Shown one piece after another: positions 33,246 through 40,534 of a DNA stretch of 64,000 bases. The notes under the pieces were generated by a model, which saw nothing but the letters and a program-made list of their open reading frames with translations, was not told the DNA's origin and did no database searches. The DNA is taken from positions 1 through 64,000 of the forward strand of contig VBGP01000031.1 of NCBI GenBank assembly GCA_005880795.1, read 5' to 3'. This DNA comes from Chloroflexota bacterium (GTDB taxonomy: Bacteria; Chloroflexota; Dormibacteria; Dormibacterales; Dormibacteraceae). The first letter of the stretch is position 1; each line of letters opens with the position of its first letter. The position numbers were made by a program, and so were the translations under genes.

Positions 33246-34626
33246 AGGAGCTCTCGCCATAGGTCCAGGAAACGGAGACAGACCCGACGGCCCCGGTCGC
33301 CGCGAGACCGCTGTCACCGAAGCGCATCACGCGATCGAAGCGATCTGGCGGATCGAGTCGGCACGGCTCATCGCCGGGCTGGCTCGTGTGGTCGGCGACA
33401 TCGGGATGGCAGAGGAGCTCGCGCAGGACGCCCTCGTTGCCGCGCTCGAGCAGTGGCCTACCGAAGGCGTACCCGAGCGCCCAGGCGCCTGGCTGATGGG
33501 GACCGCGAAGCACCGCGCGATCGACCTGATCCGGCGCCGCAAGACGCTCGAGCGCAAGCACGAGGAGATTGGCCGCCATGCCGAGCGGGCTCAGGAAGGC
33601 TTGGATTTGGAGACGGCCATCGATCAGGAGGTCGAGGACGATCTCCTCGGCCTCATCTTCATGGCTTGCCATCCAGTCCTCTCGACGGACACACGAGTCG
33701 CGCTGACACTCCGCGTCCTCGGCGGCTTGACGACCGAGGAGATCGCGCGGGCCTTCCTCGTCCCCGTCTCGACCATCGCCCAGCGCATCGTCCGAGCGAA
33801 GCGAACCCTCGCCGAGGCGCACGTCAGGTTCGAAGTCCCGGGCGGTGCCGAGCGCATCGCGCGCCTGGCCTCCGTCCTCGAGGTGATCTACCTCATCTTC
33901 AACGAAGGATATTCGGCAACGGCTGGGAAGGATTGGGTCCGACCGGCGCTTTGCGAGGAGGCCCTTCGCCTGGGCCGCATCCTGGCCGAGCTCGTGCCGG
34001 CTGAGCCTGAAGTCCACGGCGTCGTCGCGCTTATGGAGATCCAGGCCTCTCGTCTGGGCGCGCGCGTCGGGCCGTCCGGCGAGCCCGTCCTCCTGCTGGA
34101 TCAGGACCGAGCGCGTTGGGACCGTCTGCTCATCCGGCGCGGCCTCGCGGCCCTCGAGCGCGCCGAGGGGCTCGGGGGTGCCCTGGGTCCCTACGCGCTG
34201 CAGGCGGCGATCGCCGCGTGCCACGCTCGAGCAACGATTGCGTCGGAGACCGACTGGCCGCGCATCGTTGCGCTCTACGACGCGGTCGCACAGCTCGCAC
34301 CGTCGTCGGTGGTCGAGCTGAATCGGGCGGTCGCCGTCGGAATGGCGTTCGGTCCAGCAGCCGGCCTCGAACTCGTCGACGCTCTTGTCCACGAGCCCAC
34401 GCTCAAGTCTTACTACCTGTTGCCGGCCGTCCGCGGGGACCTCCTCAGGAAGGTCGGCCGTTCCGAGGAGGCGCGCGTTGAGTTCGAGCGGGCCGCCTCG
34501 CTTACCGAGAACGTGCGGGAGCGCGAGCTCCTGGAGAAACGAGCAGCGGAGTGCGCCGCGGAGCACATGGTGGGTCAGAGCGGGGTTGTCGTGGAAGGGA
34601 ATCCGCCCCCGCGTGTGGGGTTTTGA
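33196..34626 (+). CDS. ECF42-group RNA polymerase sigma factor with C-terminal TPR-like extension
   Basis: Up to 476 residues. Region 2: IEAIWRIESARLIAGLARVVGDIGMAEELAQDALVAALEQWP and RPGAWLMGTAKHRAIDLIRRRKTLERKHEE. Region 4: LSTDTRVALTLRVLGGLTTEEIARAFLVPVSTIAQRIVRAKRTL. A ~200-residue C-terminal extension (LGRILAELVPAEPEVHGVVALMEIQASRLGARVG..., helical repeats) replaces an anti-sigma control; in ECF42 this extension is required for activity. No anti-sigma gene is present. Start: ATG 33196 is the only canonical in-frame start and overlaps the DGPF gene by 50 nt; an ATA at 33259 with GAAGGAG 8 nt upstream is a plausible real start. Confidence 0.9.
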   Translation: MAGPSRSARSSSTRVYEGALAIGPGNGDRPDGPGRRETAVTEAHHAIEAIWRIESARLIAGLARVVGDIGMAEELAQDALVAALEQWPTEGVPERPGAWLMGTAKHRAIDLIRRRKTLERKHEEIGRHAERAQEGLDLETAIDQEVEDDLLGLIFMACHPVLSTDTRVALTLRVLGGLTTEEIARAFLVPVSTIAQRIVRAKRTLAEAHVRFEVPGGAERIARLASVLEVIYLIFNEGYSATAGKDWVRPALCEEALRLGRILAELVPAEPEVHGVVALMEIQASRLGARVGPSGEPVLLLDQDRARWDRLLIRRGLAALERAEGLGGALGPYALQAAIAACHARATIASETDWPRIVALYDAVAQLAPSSVVELNRAVAVGMAFGPAAGLELVDALVHEPTLKSYYLLPAVRGDLLRKVGRSEEARVEFERAASLTENVRERELLEKRAAECAAEHMVGQSGVVVEGNPPPRVGF

Positions 34627-34637
34627 CGGCGCTCCCT

Positions 34638-34643
34638 TAAGCT
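34638..34643 (+). promoter_or_regulatory. leaderless -10 box (TAAGCT)
   Basis: TAAGCT followed by exactly 6 nt and ATG 34650; no Shine-Dalgarno between them. It lies only 11 nt after the sigma-factor stop. Confidence 0.55.
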
Positions 34644-34649
34644 GGAAGC

Positions 34650-34901
34650 ATGAGTCGGGGCTTCAGGAACTCAGACGAGACCAGGGCGCTCGAAGACAAG
34701 GCCACCTCCGAGTCCATCAACGCGATCCTCGAGCGCGACCGCGAGCAGGCCTCCCACGCGGCCGAGGTTCGGGCGCACGGCCAATACGGGCTGTGCGAGA
34801 ACTGCGGCAAGCCGATCGGCGCCGAGCGTTTGGAGGCCTTGCCCACGGCGACCCGCTGCATCCGCTGTCAGGCGGAGTGGGAGCAGGCCAACCGCCTCTG
34901 A
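34650..34901 (+). CDS. DksA/TraR C4-type zinc-finger protein
   Basis: 83 residues: an N-terminal helical hairpin portion (ALEDKATSESINAILERDREQASHAAEVRAHG) and a C-terminal zinc finger YGLCENCGKPIGAERLEALPTATRCIRCQAEWEQ with the CxxC-x17-CxxC spacing of DksA. Shorter than DksA (~150), similar to TraR-size proteins that bind RNA polymerase in its secondary channel. Whether it keeps DksA activity depends on acidic tip residues, which are not obvious here. Confidence 0.85.
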   Translation: MSRGFRNSDETRALEDKATSESINAILERDREQASHAAEVRAHGQYGLCENCGKPIGAERLEALPTATRCIRCQAEWEQANRL

Positions 34902-34929
34902 TCGATCGGCCTCAGCCGCTGAGTGACGC

Positions 34930-35448
34930 TCACCATCCGAAATACGAAGCGGCCTGCAGGATCAGCACGGCCACGACCCACACGGCGGCGATGATGATGG
35001 CGGCGGGCCAGTTGCCCTGCATTGCCCTCCTCACGATCACCAAGACCGTGCCCCACGGGACCACGTAGCTGGCGCCGGACCGAGGGTGGCCCAGCGCGAT
35101 CGCCACGTTGATGACCATCAATAGCACGACGACCCAACCGAGGAAACCCAGGTCGGGGAGACCCATCCCTCCGCCGCCGATCGCCATCGCCAGCCCGCCG
35201 ATCCCCCGCGGCGCGGTCCGCTCGGTCGCGACTGAGCCCATGGTGTGGTGAGGTTTCACCAGCATGACCAGGCACGTGCCAAGCAGACCGTTGCCGAGGA
35301 CCACAAAGCCGACGGCAACGCCGGCGTCGTTCTGGTACTTCGGATTGGTCAAGGCAAGCCCGAGGCCCGCGAGGCCGAACACGATGACGCCGAATCCAAG
35401 CAGCGTTCCGACCCCGAAGACGCTTTTCGAGATGACCGACGTCAGCAT
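34930..35448 (-). CDS. membrane protein of unknown function
   Basis: 172 residues with five hydrophobic segments: GVGTLLGFGVIVFGLAGLGLAL, AVGFVVLGNGLLGTCLVMLV, LGFLGWVVVLLMVINVAIAL, TVLVIVRRAMQGNWPAAIIIAAVWVVAVLILQA among them. A TAAAGT box lies 9 nt before the ATG, so the transcript may have almost no leader. No family recognised. Confidence 0.65.
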   Translation of the reverse strand: MLTSVISKSVFGVGTLLGFGVIVFGLAGLGLALTNPKYQNDAGVAVGFVVLGNGLLGTCLVMLVKPHHTMGSVATERTAPRGIGGLAMAIGGGGMGLPDLGFLGWVVVLLMVINVAIALGHPRSGASYVVPWGTVLVIVRRAMQGNWPAAIIIAAVWVVAVLILQAASYFGW

Positions 35449-35518
35449 AAGTCGGTGACTTTAGCGCGCTTTTTCGGCCGACTGATCGTTCAAAGAAAAA
35501 TCACCCGATGCGTTGGGG

Positions 35519-35824
35519 TCAGGCGCGGGGACGGTGGGCTGTCCTCCGGTGGACGTTGAGCAGGGCCTGGGTCGGGAAGCCCTGGCCGCATTTCTCGCAC
35601 AGGATCGCCCGTACCACTTCCCGGCGCGCGCTGAGGGGCACGTCCTTGGTCGAGTAAGTCGTGTCGCCCTCGGGCTCTGGCCAGGTGATCACGCCCGACG
35701 ATCCGCCGGGCCATCCCGCATTGACACCCTCCGTTCCGCCGGGGTTCGCCTCGTAGGGGAGGGGCTTCGCTTCGGGGAGTTCCGGCGGGGAGGGAGGTGG
35801 CTTGTGCTCTTTGTGCCTTTTCAT
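35519..35824 (-). CDS. small protein with a C-terminal C2H2 zinc finger
   Basis: 101 residues from ATG 35824, which has GGAGG directly upstream; a longer in-frame start is less likely. The first ~75 residues are proline- and glycine-rich and probably disordered (KPPPSPPELPEAKPLP). The C-terminus holds CEKCGQGFPTQALLNVHRRTAH: Cys-x2-Cys-x12-His-x4-His, a classic single C2H2 finger with the conserved Phe and Leu. Such fingers are rare in bacteria outside Ros/MucR proteins, which this is not by size or flanking sequence. DNA, RNA or protein binding is possible. Confidence 0.75.
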   Translation of the reverse strand: MKRHKEHKPPPSPPELPEAKPLPYEANPGGTEGVNAGWPGGSSGVITWPEPEGDTTYSTKDVPLSARREVVRAILCEKCGQGFPTQALLNVHRRTAHRPRA

Positions 35825-35846
35825 GCCTCCAGCTATACGACGCCGG

Positions 35847-36608
35847 CTAGGCGACTGCACGACCGAACTGCCGCGCGCCTATGACCACCGCGATAACGGA
35901 CAGCACGACCATGATCAAGACACCTCTGGCCACGCTCGGGTCACCGAGGTTGTCGTTGAAGATGTGCCGCGCGGCGTCAACCGCATAGAGCAGCGGGTTG
36001 AGCGCCGCGATGTTCTGCAGCCACTGTGGCGCGATGGTCATGGGAAGGAGGACGCCGGACAGCAGAAGGATCGGCAGCGTTGACGTGAACACGATCGGCG
36101 CGTAGCTGTCTTCGCTCCTCACCGCAAGCGCCACCGCATAGGCGATGGATGCTGTGAGCAGTCCGATCAGCCCGATCAGTGCGAGCACCACAACGACCCC
36201 GAGCGGGTGGATGCTCAGCCCGAACGGCAGCGCGATGACGATGAGGATGAGCGACTGGACCACGATCGACACCATGTCGCGCAATGCCCGCCCGAACAGA
36301 AGCGCGACACGGCTGACCGGTGTTACCCGCAGTCGCTCGATGACACCCATGCGCAGCTCGGCGATGAGGCTGAACCCGACGCCCGCGGCGCCGAACATTC
36401 CAAGCTGCACGAGGAGCCCCGGAACGAAGACGTTGTAGGCGCCGCCGGGCGGAAAGCCCCGCATCTGCGCCATGGGTTTCAACAGGGGCGCGAACAGCAC
36501 CAGGTACAGCAGCGGTTGAAGCACGCCGAGTGCGATCCAAACGGGGTTGTGCATGAGCAAACCGAAGTAGCGACCGAAGACAAGCCATGTGTCGCGCATC
36601 AGCTTCAC
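35847..36608 (-). CDS. ABC-2 type exporter permease (DrrB-like)
   Basis: 253 residues, six membrane segments; VWIALGVLQPLLYLVLFAPLL, MGVIERLRVTPVSRVALLFGRALRDM and the ABC-2 signature region ending in PLTIAPQWL-like NIAALNPLLYAVDAARHIF. Overlaps the ATPase gene (ATGA). Exports a drug, lipid or polymer; substrate unknown. Confidence 0.9.
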   Translation of the reverse strand: MKLMRDTWLVFGRYFGLLMHNPVWIALGVLQPLLYLVLFAPLLKPMAQMRGFPPGGAYNVFVPGLLVQLGMFGAAGVGFSLIAELRMGVIERLRVTPVSRVALLFGRALRDMVSIVVQSLILIVIALPFGLSIHPLGVVVVLALIGLIGLLTASIAYAVALAVRSEDSYAPIVFTSTLPILLLSGVLLPMTIAPQWLQNIAALNPLLYAVDAARHIFNDNLGDPSVARGVLIMVVLSVIAVVIGARQFGRAVA

Positions 36609-37576
36609 GCCGCGGTCTCCCTCAGTGAGCGTCCGGTCTGTCGGAGGAACACGTCATCGAGACTCGGCCGGTGCAGCTCCATGGTCACAATCTGCATGTG
36701 CGCCGCGTCGAGCAGGCGAAGAATGGCCGGCATTGCGACCTCTCCACGGTCCACGTAGAGATGGACGGAGCCATTCTCGACCTTCGCCTCTCGGACGAAT
36801 GGCTGCGCTTTGATCAGGTCTAGGGCGCGGTCCTGTTCGCCGGCGACGCTCAGCGTGACCACGTCGCCGGCGACCGCGCGCTTGAGCTCCTCGGGAGTGC
36901 CTTCGGCAACGATCTTTCCGTAGTCGATGATCGCGACGCGGTCGCACAGCGCATCAGCCTCGTCGAGGTAGTGCGTGGTCACAAAGATCGTCGTCCCTCG
37001 GTCGTGCATGCGGCGCACCTCGTCCCAGACCCGGGCGCGGCTTTGTGGATCAAGCCCGGTGGTCGGTTCGTCCAGGAAGAGCAGCTGCGGGTTGTGGACC
37101 AGGCCCAGGCCGATGTCGAGCCGGCGTTTCTGACCGCCGGAGTAGGTGCCGACTTTGCGGTCCGCCGCGCCCTCCAGCTCGAGCATCTCGATCAGCTCCG
37201 CCGCGCGCTTGCCCGCGGCCTGCGTTGACATTCCATACAGACGGCCTTGAAACACCAGCTCGGTGCGGCCCGTGATCTCGCGGTCGGCGCCGCCGGCCTG
37301 GCCGACGTACCCGATTCGCTCGCGGATCTGTGCCGGCTGTGTGGCGAGCTCGCACCCGGCGACGCGCGCCGTGCCGCCGCTCGGCGGCAGCAGCGTGGCT
37401 AGCATGCGCAAAGTGGTCGTTTTCCCTGCGCCGTTGGGCCCGAGGAAACCGAAGATCTCGCCTTGGCGCACGTCCAGGTCCACACCGGCAACAGCTTCGA
37501 CCTGGCGCTTGCGCGACTTGAACACTCGGCGCAGACCGCGTGTTTGGATTACCGATTCAGGCTGTGGCGTGGCCAT
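36605..37576 (-). CDS. ABC exporter ATP-binding protein (DrrA-like)
   Basis: 323 residues from ATG 37576 (start of MATPQPESVIQTRGLRRVFKSRKRQVEAV); the longer reading upstream lies in the LysR gene. Walker A GPNGAGKTTTLRMLATLL, YVGQAGGADREITGRTELVFQGRLYG (Q-loop region), signature TYSGGQKRRLDIGLGL, Walker B LLFLDEPTTGLDP, switch TTHYLDEADALCD. C-terminal ~80-residue DUF4162-type domain. Overlaps the end of the LysR gene by 20 nt, making LysR-ATPase-permease one operon. Confidence 0.93.
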   Translation of the reverse strand: MATPQPESVIQTRGLRRVFKSRKRQVEAVAGVDLDVRQGEIFGFLGPNGAGKTTTLRMLATLLPPSGGTARVAGCELATQPAQIRERIGYVGQAGGADREITGRTELVFQGRLYGMSTQAAGKRAAELIEMLELEGAADRKVGTYSGGQKRRLDIGLGLVHNPQLLFLDEPTTGLDPQSRARVWDEVRRMHDRGTTIFVTTHYLDEADALCDRVAIIDYGKIVAEGTPEELKRAVAGDVVTLSVAGEQDRALDLIKAQPFVREAKVENGSVHLYVDRGEVAMPAILRLLDAAHMQIVTMELHRPSLDDVFLRQTGRSLRETAA

Positions 37577-38483
37577 CCGCAGCGATTTTCCCGGATGCGG
37601 CCACCCCGGTGCCGGTGACGAGATCCCAGAACGCTTCCTGCGCGGGGCCACCACGGGCCCTTCGGCGCACGGCGCTGATGGGTCGCAGGATCGACGCGAT
37701 CGGCAGCCGCTTGAGCAATCCGCTCGAGAGGTCAGAGGCGACGGCACGCTTCGAGAGCGCTGCAAACCCAAGACCCGCGGCCACCGCGGCGCGGACATAC
37801 TCCGGATGCCCGAGGTTCAGGCTGTCGACCTGGTCGTAGGCATCGCCGAGCATCTCCCTCACATATCGCTCGGCGGACCATTGCGGCCCCCGCCCGAGGT
37901 AGAGGAAGTGCACGAGGTCTGCCGGCGTGACGTGCCGAAGATGAGAGAGGGGATGGTCCCGATGCGCGACCAGGAGCAGCTCATCGCGCGTCAGCTCGGC
38001 TGCCTGCAGCTCAGGGTCGGGCGCGCCTTCGATGAGGGCGCAGTCGAGGGCGCCGACGAGGACCCGGCGGTTCAGGTCCGCAGACGGGTCCACGGTGACG
38101 TTGAGCTTGACGCCAGGATGGCGCCTGGTGAACTCGGCCAGGTGGGGCGGTAGGTAGTAGGCCGCGCACGTTGGGCTGGCGCCGAGATGGAGCGAACCCG
38201 CCTGGAGGTGCTTCATCGCGAGAGCCGAATCACCAACGACCTCGACCGACCGCAGGGCGGCGCGGCACGTCTCCGCGAGCGACCGCCCGGCATCTGTAAG
38301 CCTGACCCTGCGCCCGTCCCGCTCCAAAAGCTGAAGACCGACGGCCTGCTCGAAGTGGTGCAGCTGCTGCGTGACCGCCGCCTGGGTCAGGAAGAGTGAG
38401 GCCGCCGCGCGGGAGATGTGCTCGTTCTCGGCGACGGCTACGAAGGAGCGAAGCTGCTCCAGCGTGAAGGCGGGCTTGCGCAC
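37557..38483 (-). CDS. LysR family transcriptional regulator
   Basis: 308 residues. N-terminal winged HTH TLEQLRSFVAVAENEHISRAAASLFLTQAAVTQQLHHFEQAVGLQLLERDGRRVRLTDAGR; C-terminal periplasmic-binding-like effector domain (LHLGASPTCAAYYLPPHLAEFTRRHPGVKLNV). Unlike most LysR genes it leads, rather than diverges from, its probable target (the ABC exporter). GTG start is leaderless by pattern. Confidence 0.9.
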   Translation of the reverse strand: MRKPAFTLEQLRSFVAVAENEHISRAAASLFLTQAAVTQQLHHFEQAVGLQLLERDGRRVRLTDAGRSLAETCRAALRSVEVVGDSALAMKHLQAGSLHLGASPTCAAYYLPPHLAEFTRRHPGVKLNVTVDPSADLNRRVLVGALDCALIEGAPDPELQAAELTRDELLLVAHRDHPLSHLRHVTPADLVHFLYLGRGPQWSAERYVREMLGDAYDQVDSLNLGHPEYVRAAVAAGLGFAALSKRAVASDLSSGLLKRLPIASILRPISAVRRRARGGPAQEAFWDLVTGTGVAASGKIAADGHATA

Positions 38484-38489
38484 CGCGAC

Positions 38490-38495
38490 ATATTA
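38490..38495 (-). promoter_or_regulatory. leaderless -10 box (TAATAT) of the LysR-ABC operon
   Basis: On the minus strand TAATAT is followed by 6 nt and GTG 38483, with no Shine-Dalgarno. One of the clearest matches of the TAnnnT-N6-start pattern in the window. Confidence 0.6.
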
Positions 38496-38618
38496 GTCGG
38501 GCTTATGCAAGCCATTACAAACAATTGAGACCAGCGGCTTAATGAAAGCTGAAATCGAACGTTGTACCAGTTACCGTTCATAACGCCCCGTAAGCCGGGA
38601 AAGGAGGGAAGTAAAGGG

Positions 38619-38777
38619 ATGAGTTCGCGTACGCGCCGCAGGGAAAGCGGCCAGGGCATGGTCGAGTATGCCTTGATCTTGGTGCTGGTCTCGATCGTAG
38701 TCATCGTGATTCTTTTGACCATGGGCAATCAGATCCAGAACGTGTTCTCCAACGTGGTGGCCGCGCTGGGAGCCTGA
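38619..38777 (+). CDS. Flp/Fap-type pilin
   Basis: 52 residues from ATG 38619. Type IVb prepilin: basic leader MSSRTRRRESG, cleavage G|QGMVEYALIL with Glu at +5, then a hydrophobic helix LVSIVVIVILLTMGNQIQNVF. Flp pilins assemble tad pili for adhesion. No tad assembly genes are in the window, so this is an orphan pilin here. The ~135 nt upstream hold nothing else obvious. Confidence 0.88.
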   Translation: MSSRTRRRESGQGMVEYALILVLVSIVVIVILLTMGNQIQNVFSNVVAALGA

Positions 38778-38793
38778 GCCTGCGCCTGACGCT

Positions 38794-38815
38794 GAGGGCC
38801 GGCCCGCCGGCCCTC
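38794..38815 (+). terminator. 10-bp GC hairpin after the Flp gene
   Basis: GAGGGCCGGC (38794-38803) pairs perfectly with 38806-38815 around a 2-nt loop, 17 nt after the stop. There is no T-tract, so it may be a terminator helped by Rho or a stabiliser of an abundant pilin mRNA. Confidence 0.45.
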
Positions 38816-38861
38816 GGCGGGCGCCGTTTGGCCGCGCGCGCAGCGCGCATTTCTTGCCAGT

Positions 38862-38867
38862 TAAGTT
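38862..38867 (+). promoter_or_regulatory. leaderless -10 box (TAAGTT) of the GH13 gene
   Basis: TAAGTT, 6 nt, ATG 38874; no Shine-Dalgarno. Confidence 0.6.
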
Positions 38868-38873
38868 AGCCGC

Positions 38874-40430
38874 ATGCCCCAACCGTGGTGGGTGAGCGCG
38901 GTCTTCTACCAGATCTACGTCCGCAGCTTTGCCGACTCCAACGACGACGGGATCGGCGACCTGCCCGGCATCACTTCACGGCTTGATTACGTCCGCGACC
39001 TCGGCGTCGACGCCATCTGGCTGACGCCTTTCTATCCATCGCCACAAAAGGACCACGGCTACGACGTCGCCGACTATTTCGACGTCGACCCCGCGTACGG
39101 GACCCTCGAGGACTTTGACCGCCTGCTGGAGCGGGCGCACGAGCTGCGTTTGAAGGTCCTCGTCGACATCGTGCCAAATCACACCTCTGACCAGCACGAA
39201 TGGTTCAAGGCCGCGGTCGCCACCCGGGAGAGCCCGCTCCGCGAGCGCTACCACTTTGCCGACCCCAAGCCAGGCGGCGCGCCGCCCAACAACTGGACCT
39301 CGTCCTTCGGTGGTCCCGCGTGGTCGCCCGAGCCAAACGGCCCGCAGTGGTATCTCCACCTGTTCGCGCCCGAGCAGCCCGACCTCAACTGGTGGCACCC
39401 GGCTGTCGCGGCAGAGTTCGAGCGCATCCTGAAGTTCTGGCTCGACCGAGGTGCGGACGGATTCCGCATCGACGTCGCGGCGGCGCTCTTCAAACGAAAG
39501 GATCTGGCCGACCGGCCTCTTATCGCCGACCGCGTAACCGGCGCCGCGCGTTTCGACTCGGCTTTCGGGATCATCGACCAACCGCAGCTGCACGAGGTCT
39601 ACCGGCGCTGGCGCCAGATCGCCAATGCATACACACCCGACCGGGTCCTGGTAGGCGAGATCTTCGACCCTCGCCGGCACTCCAGGTACATCGTCCCCGA
39701 CCAACTTCACATGGCGTTTGCGCTCATCCATCTGCCTTGGGACGCGGCGCTCTGGAAGCGCTCGATCGAGGTCAGCCGCAGCGCCCTGCGCGGGCCGGGA
39801 ACGGAACCGACCTGGACGCTCGCCAACCACGACGTGGTGCGTCCCGTGACCCGCCTGGGCGGTGGCTCGACGGGACGGGCCCGTGCCCTGGCCGCCCTGC
39901 TGCTGCTGCTGGGCCTGCCCGGCCAGGTGTTCCTCTATCAGGGCGAGGAACTTGGGCTGGAAGAGGTCGACCTTCCCGACACAGAGCGGCAGGACCCGGT
40001 CTTCTTCCACTCCGAAGGGCGGCAGAAGGGCCGCGACGGGTGTCGGGTGCCGCTGCCCTGGAGCCGGGGTCAGGCGAACGCGGGCTTCTCCGCGGCCGCT
40101 CCGTGGCTGCCCATCCCAGAGCCCTGGGGACGGCTCGCCGTGGACGTCCAGGCCGCATCGGAGGAATCGACACTTGGCCATTTCAGGAGGGCTCTGGCGG
40201 GGCGGAGACGCCTGGCCGGCCGCCTGCCAGAGGCGATGGTGTGGCGCGCGGCGCCGGGGGGAACCCTGGCTTACTCGCGAGGCCGGCTGACGGTCGCCTG
40301 CAACTTTCTCGACAGGCCGGTCCGGATGCCTGCCCAGGGCAGGCTACTTTTCGGAAGCAGCCCACTCGCCCGGGTGGATGGGGGATTTTTGAGGCTGCCG
40401 CCGAACTCGGCGGCCTGGCAGCTGGCCTGA
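38874..40430 (+). CDS. GH13 alpha-glucosidase/oligo-1,6-glucosidase-type enzyme
   Basis: 518 residues. Catalytic barrel conserved regions: VLVDIVPNHTSDQHEW (I), GADGFRIDVAAAL (II, nucleophile Asp), VLVGEIFDP (III, acid/base Glu), TLANHDVVR (IV, stabilising Asp). Opening WWVSAVFYQIYVRSFADSNDDGIGDLPGI is typical of the alpha-glucosidase/trehalose-metabolism subfamilies (GH13_23/30 type). Hydrolyses alpha-glucosidic bonds of short oligosaccharides in the cytoplasm; no signal peptide. Shorter C-terminal beta domain than usual. Confidence 0.92.
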   Translation: MPQPWWVSAVFYQIYVRSFADSNDDGIGDLPGITSRLDYVRDLGVDAIWLTPFYPSPQKDHGYDVADYFDVDPAYGTLEDFDRLLERAHELRLKVLVDIVPNHTSDQHEWFKAAVATRESPLRERYHFADPKPGGAPPNNWTSSFGGPAWSPEPNGPQWYLHLFAPEQPDLNWWHPAVAAEFERILKFWLDRGADGFRIDVAAALFKRKDLADRPLIADRVTGAARFDSAFGIIDQPQLHEVYRRWRQIANAYTPDRVLVGEIFDPRRHSRYIVPDQLHMAFALIHLPWDAALWKRSIEVSRSALRGPGTEPTWTLANHDVVRPVTRLGGGSTGRARALAALLLLLGLPGQVFLYQGEELGLEEVDLPDTERQDPVFFHSEGRQKGRDGCRVPLPWSRGQANAGFSAAAPWLPIPEPWGRLAVDVQAASEESTLGHFRRALAGRRRLAGRLPEAMVWRAAPGGTLAYSRGRLTVACNFLDRPVRMPAQGRLLFGSSPLARVDGGFLRLPPNSAAWQLA

Positions 40431-40522
40431 GCGTGCGCGGGCGACCAACCGTAGCTTGGCTACCGCCGCCCGACCTTTCCGGTCTTTACCCGGTCCTTAA
40501 CCTGAGGCGCGGAATCACCCGC

Positions 40523-40528
40523 TAGAGT
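40523..40528 (+). promoter_or_regulatory. leaderless -10 box (TAGAGT) of ppk
   Basis: TAGAGT, 6 nt, GTG 40535; no Shine-Dalgarno. TTAACC about 20 nt further upstream may be a weak -35. Confidence 0.6.
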
Positions 40529-40534
40529 TCTTCC

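Noticed and set aside
33001-34566. 521-codon open frame on the minus strand
   Set aside because: Antisense to the DGPF and ECF42 sigma genes, whose motifs are unambiguous.
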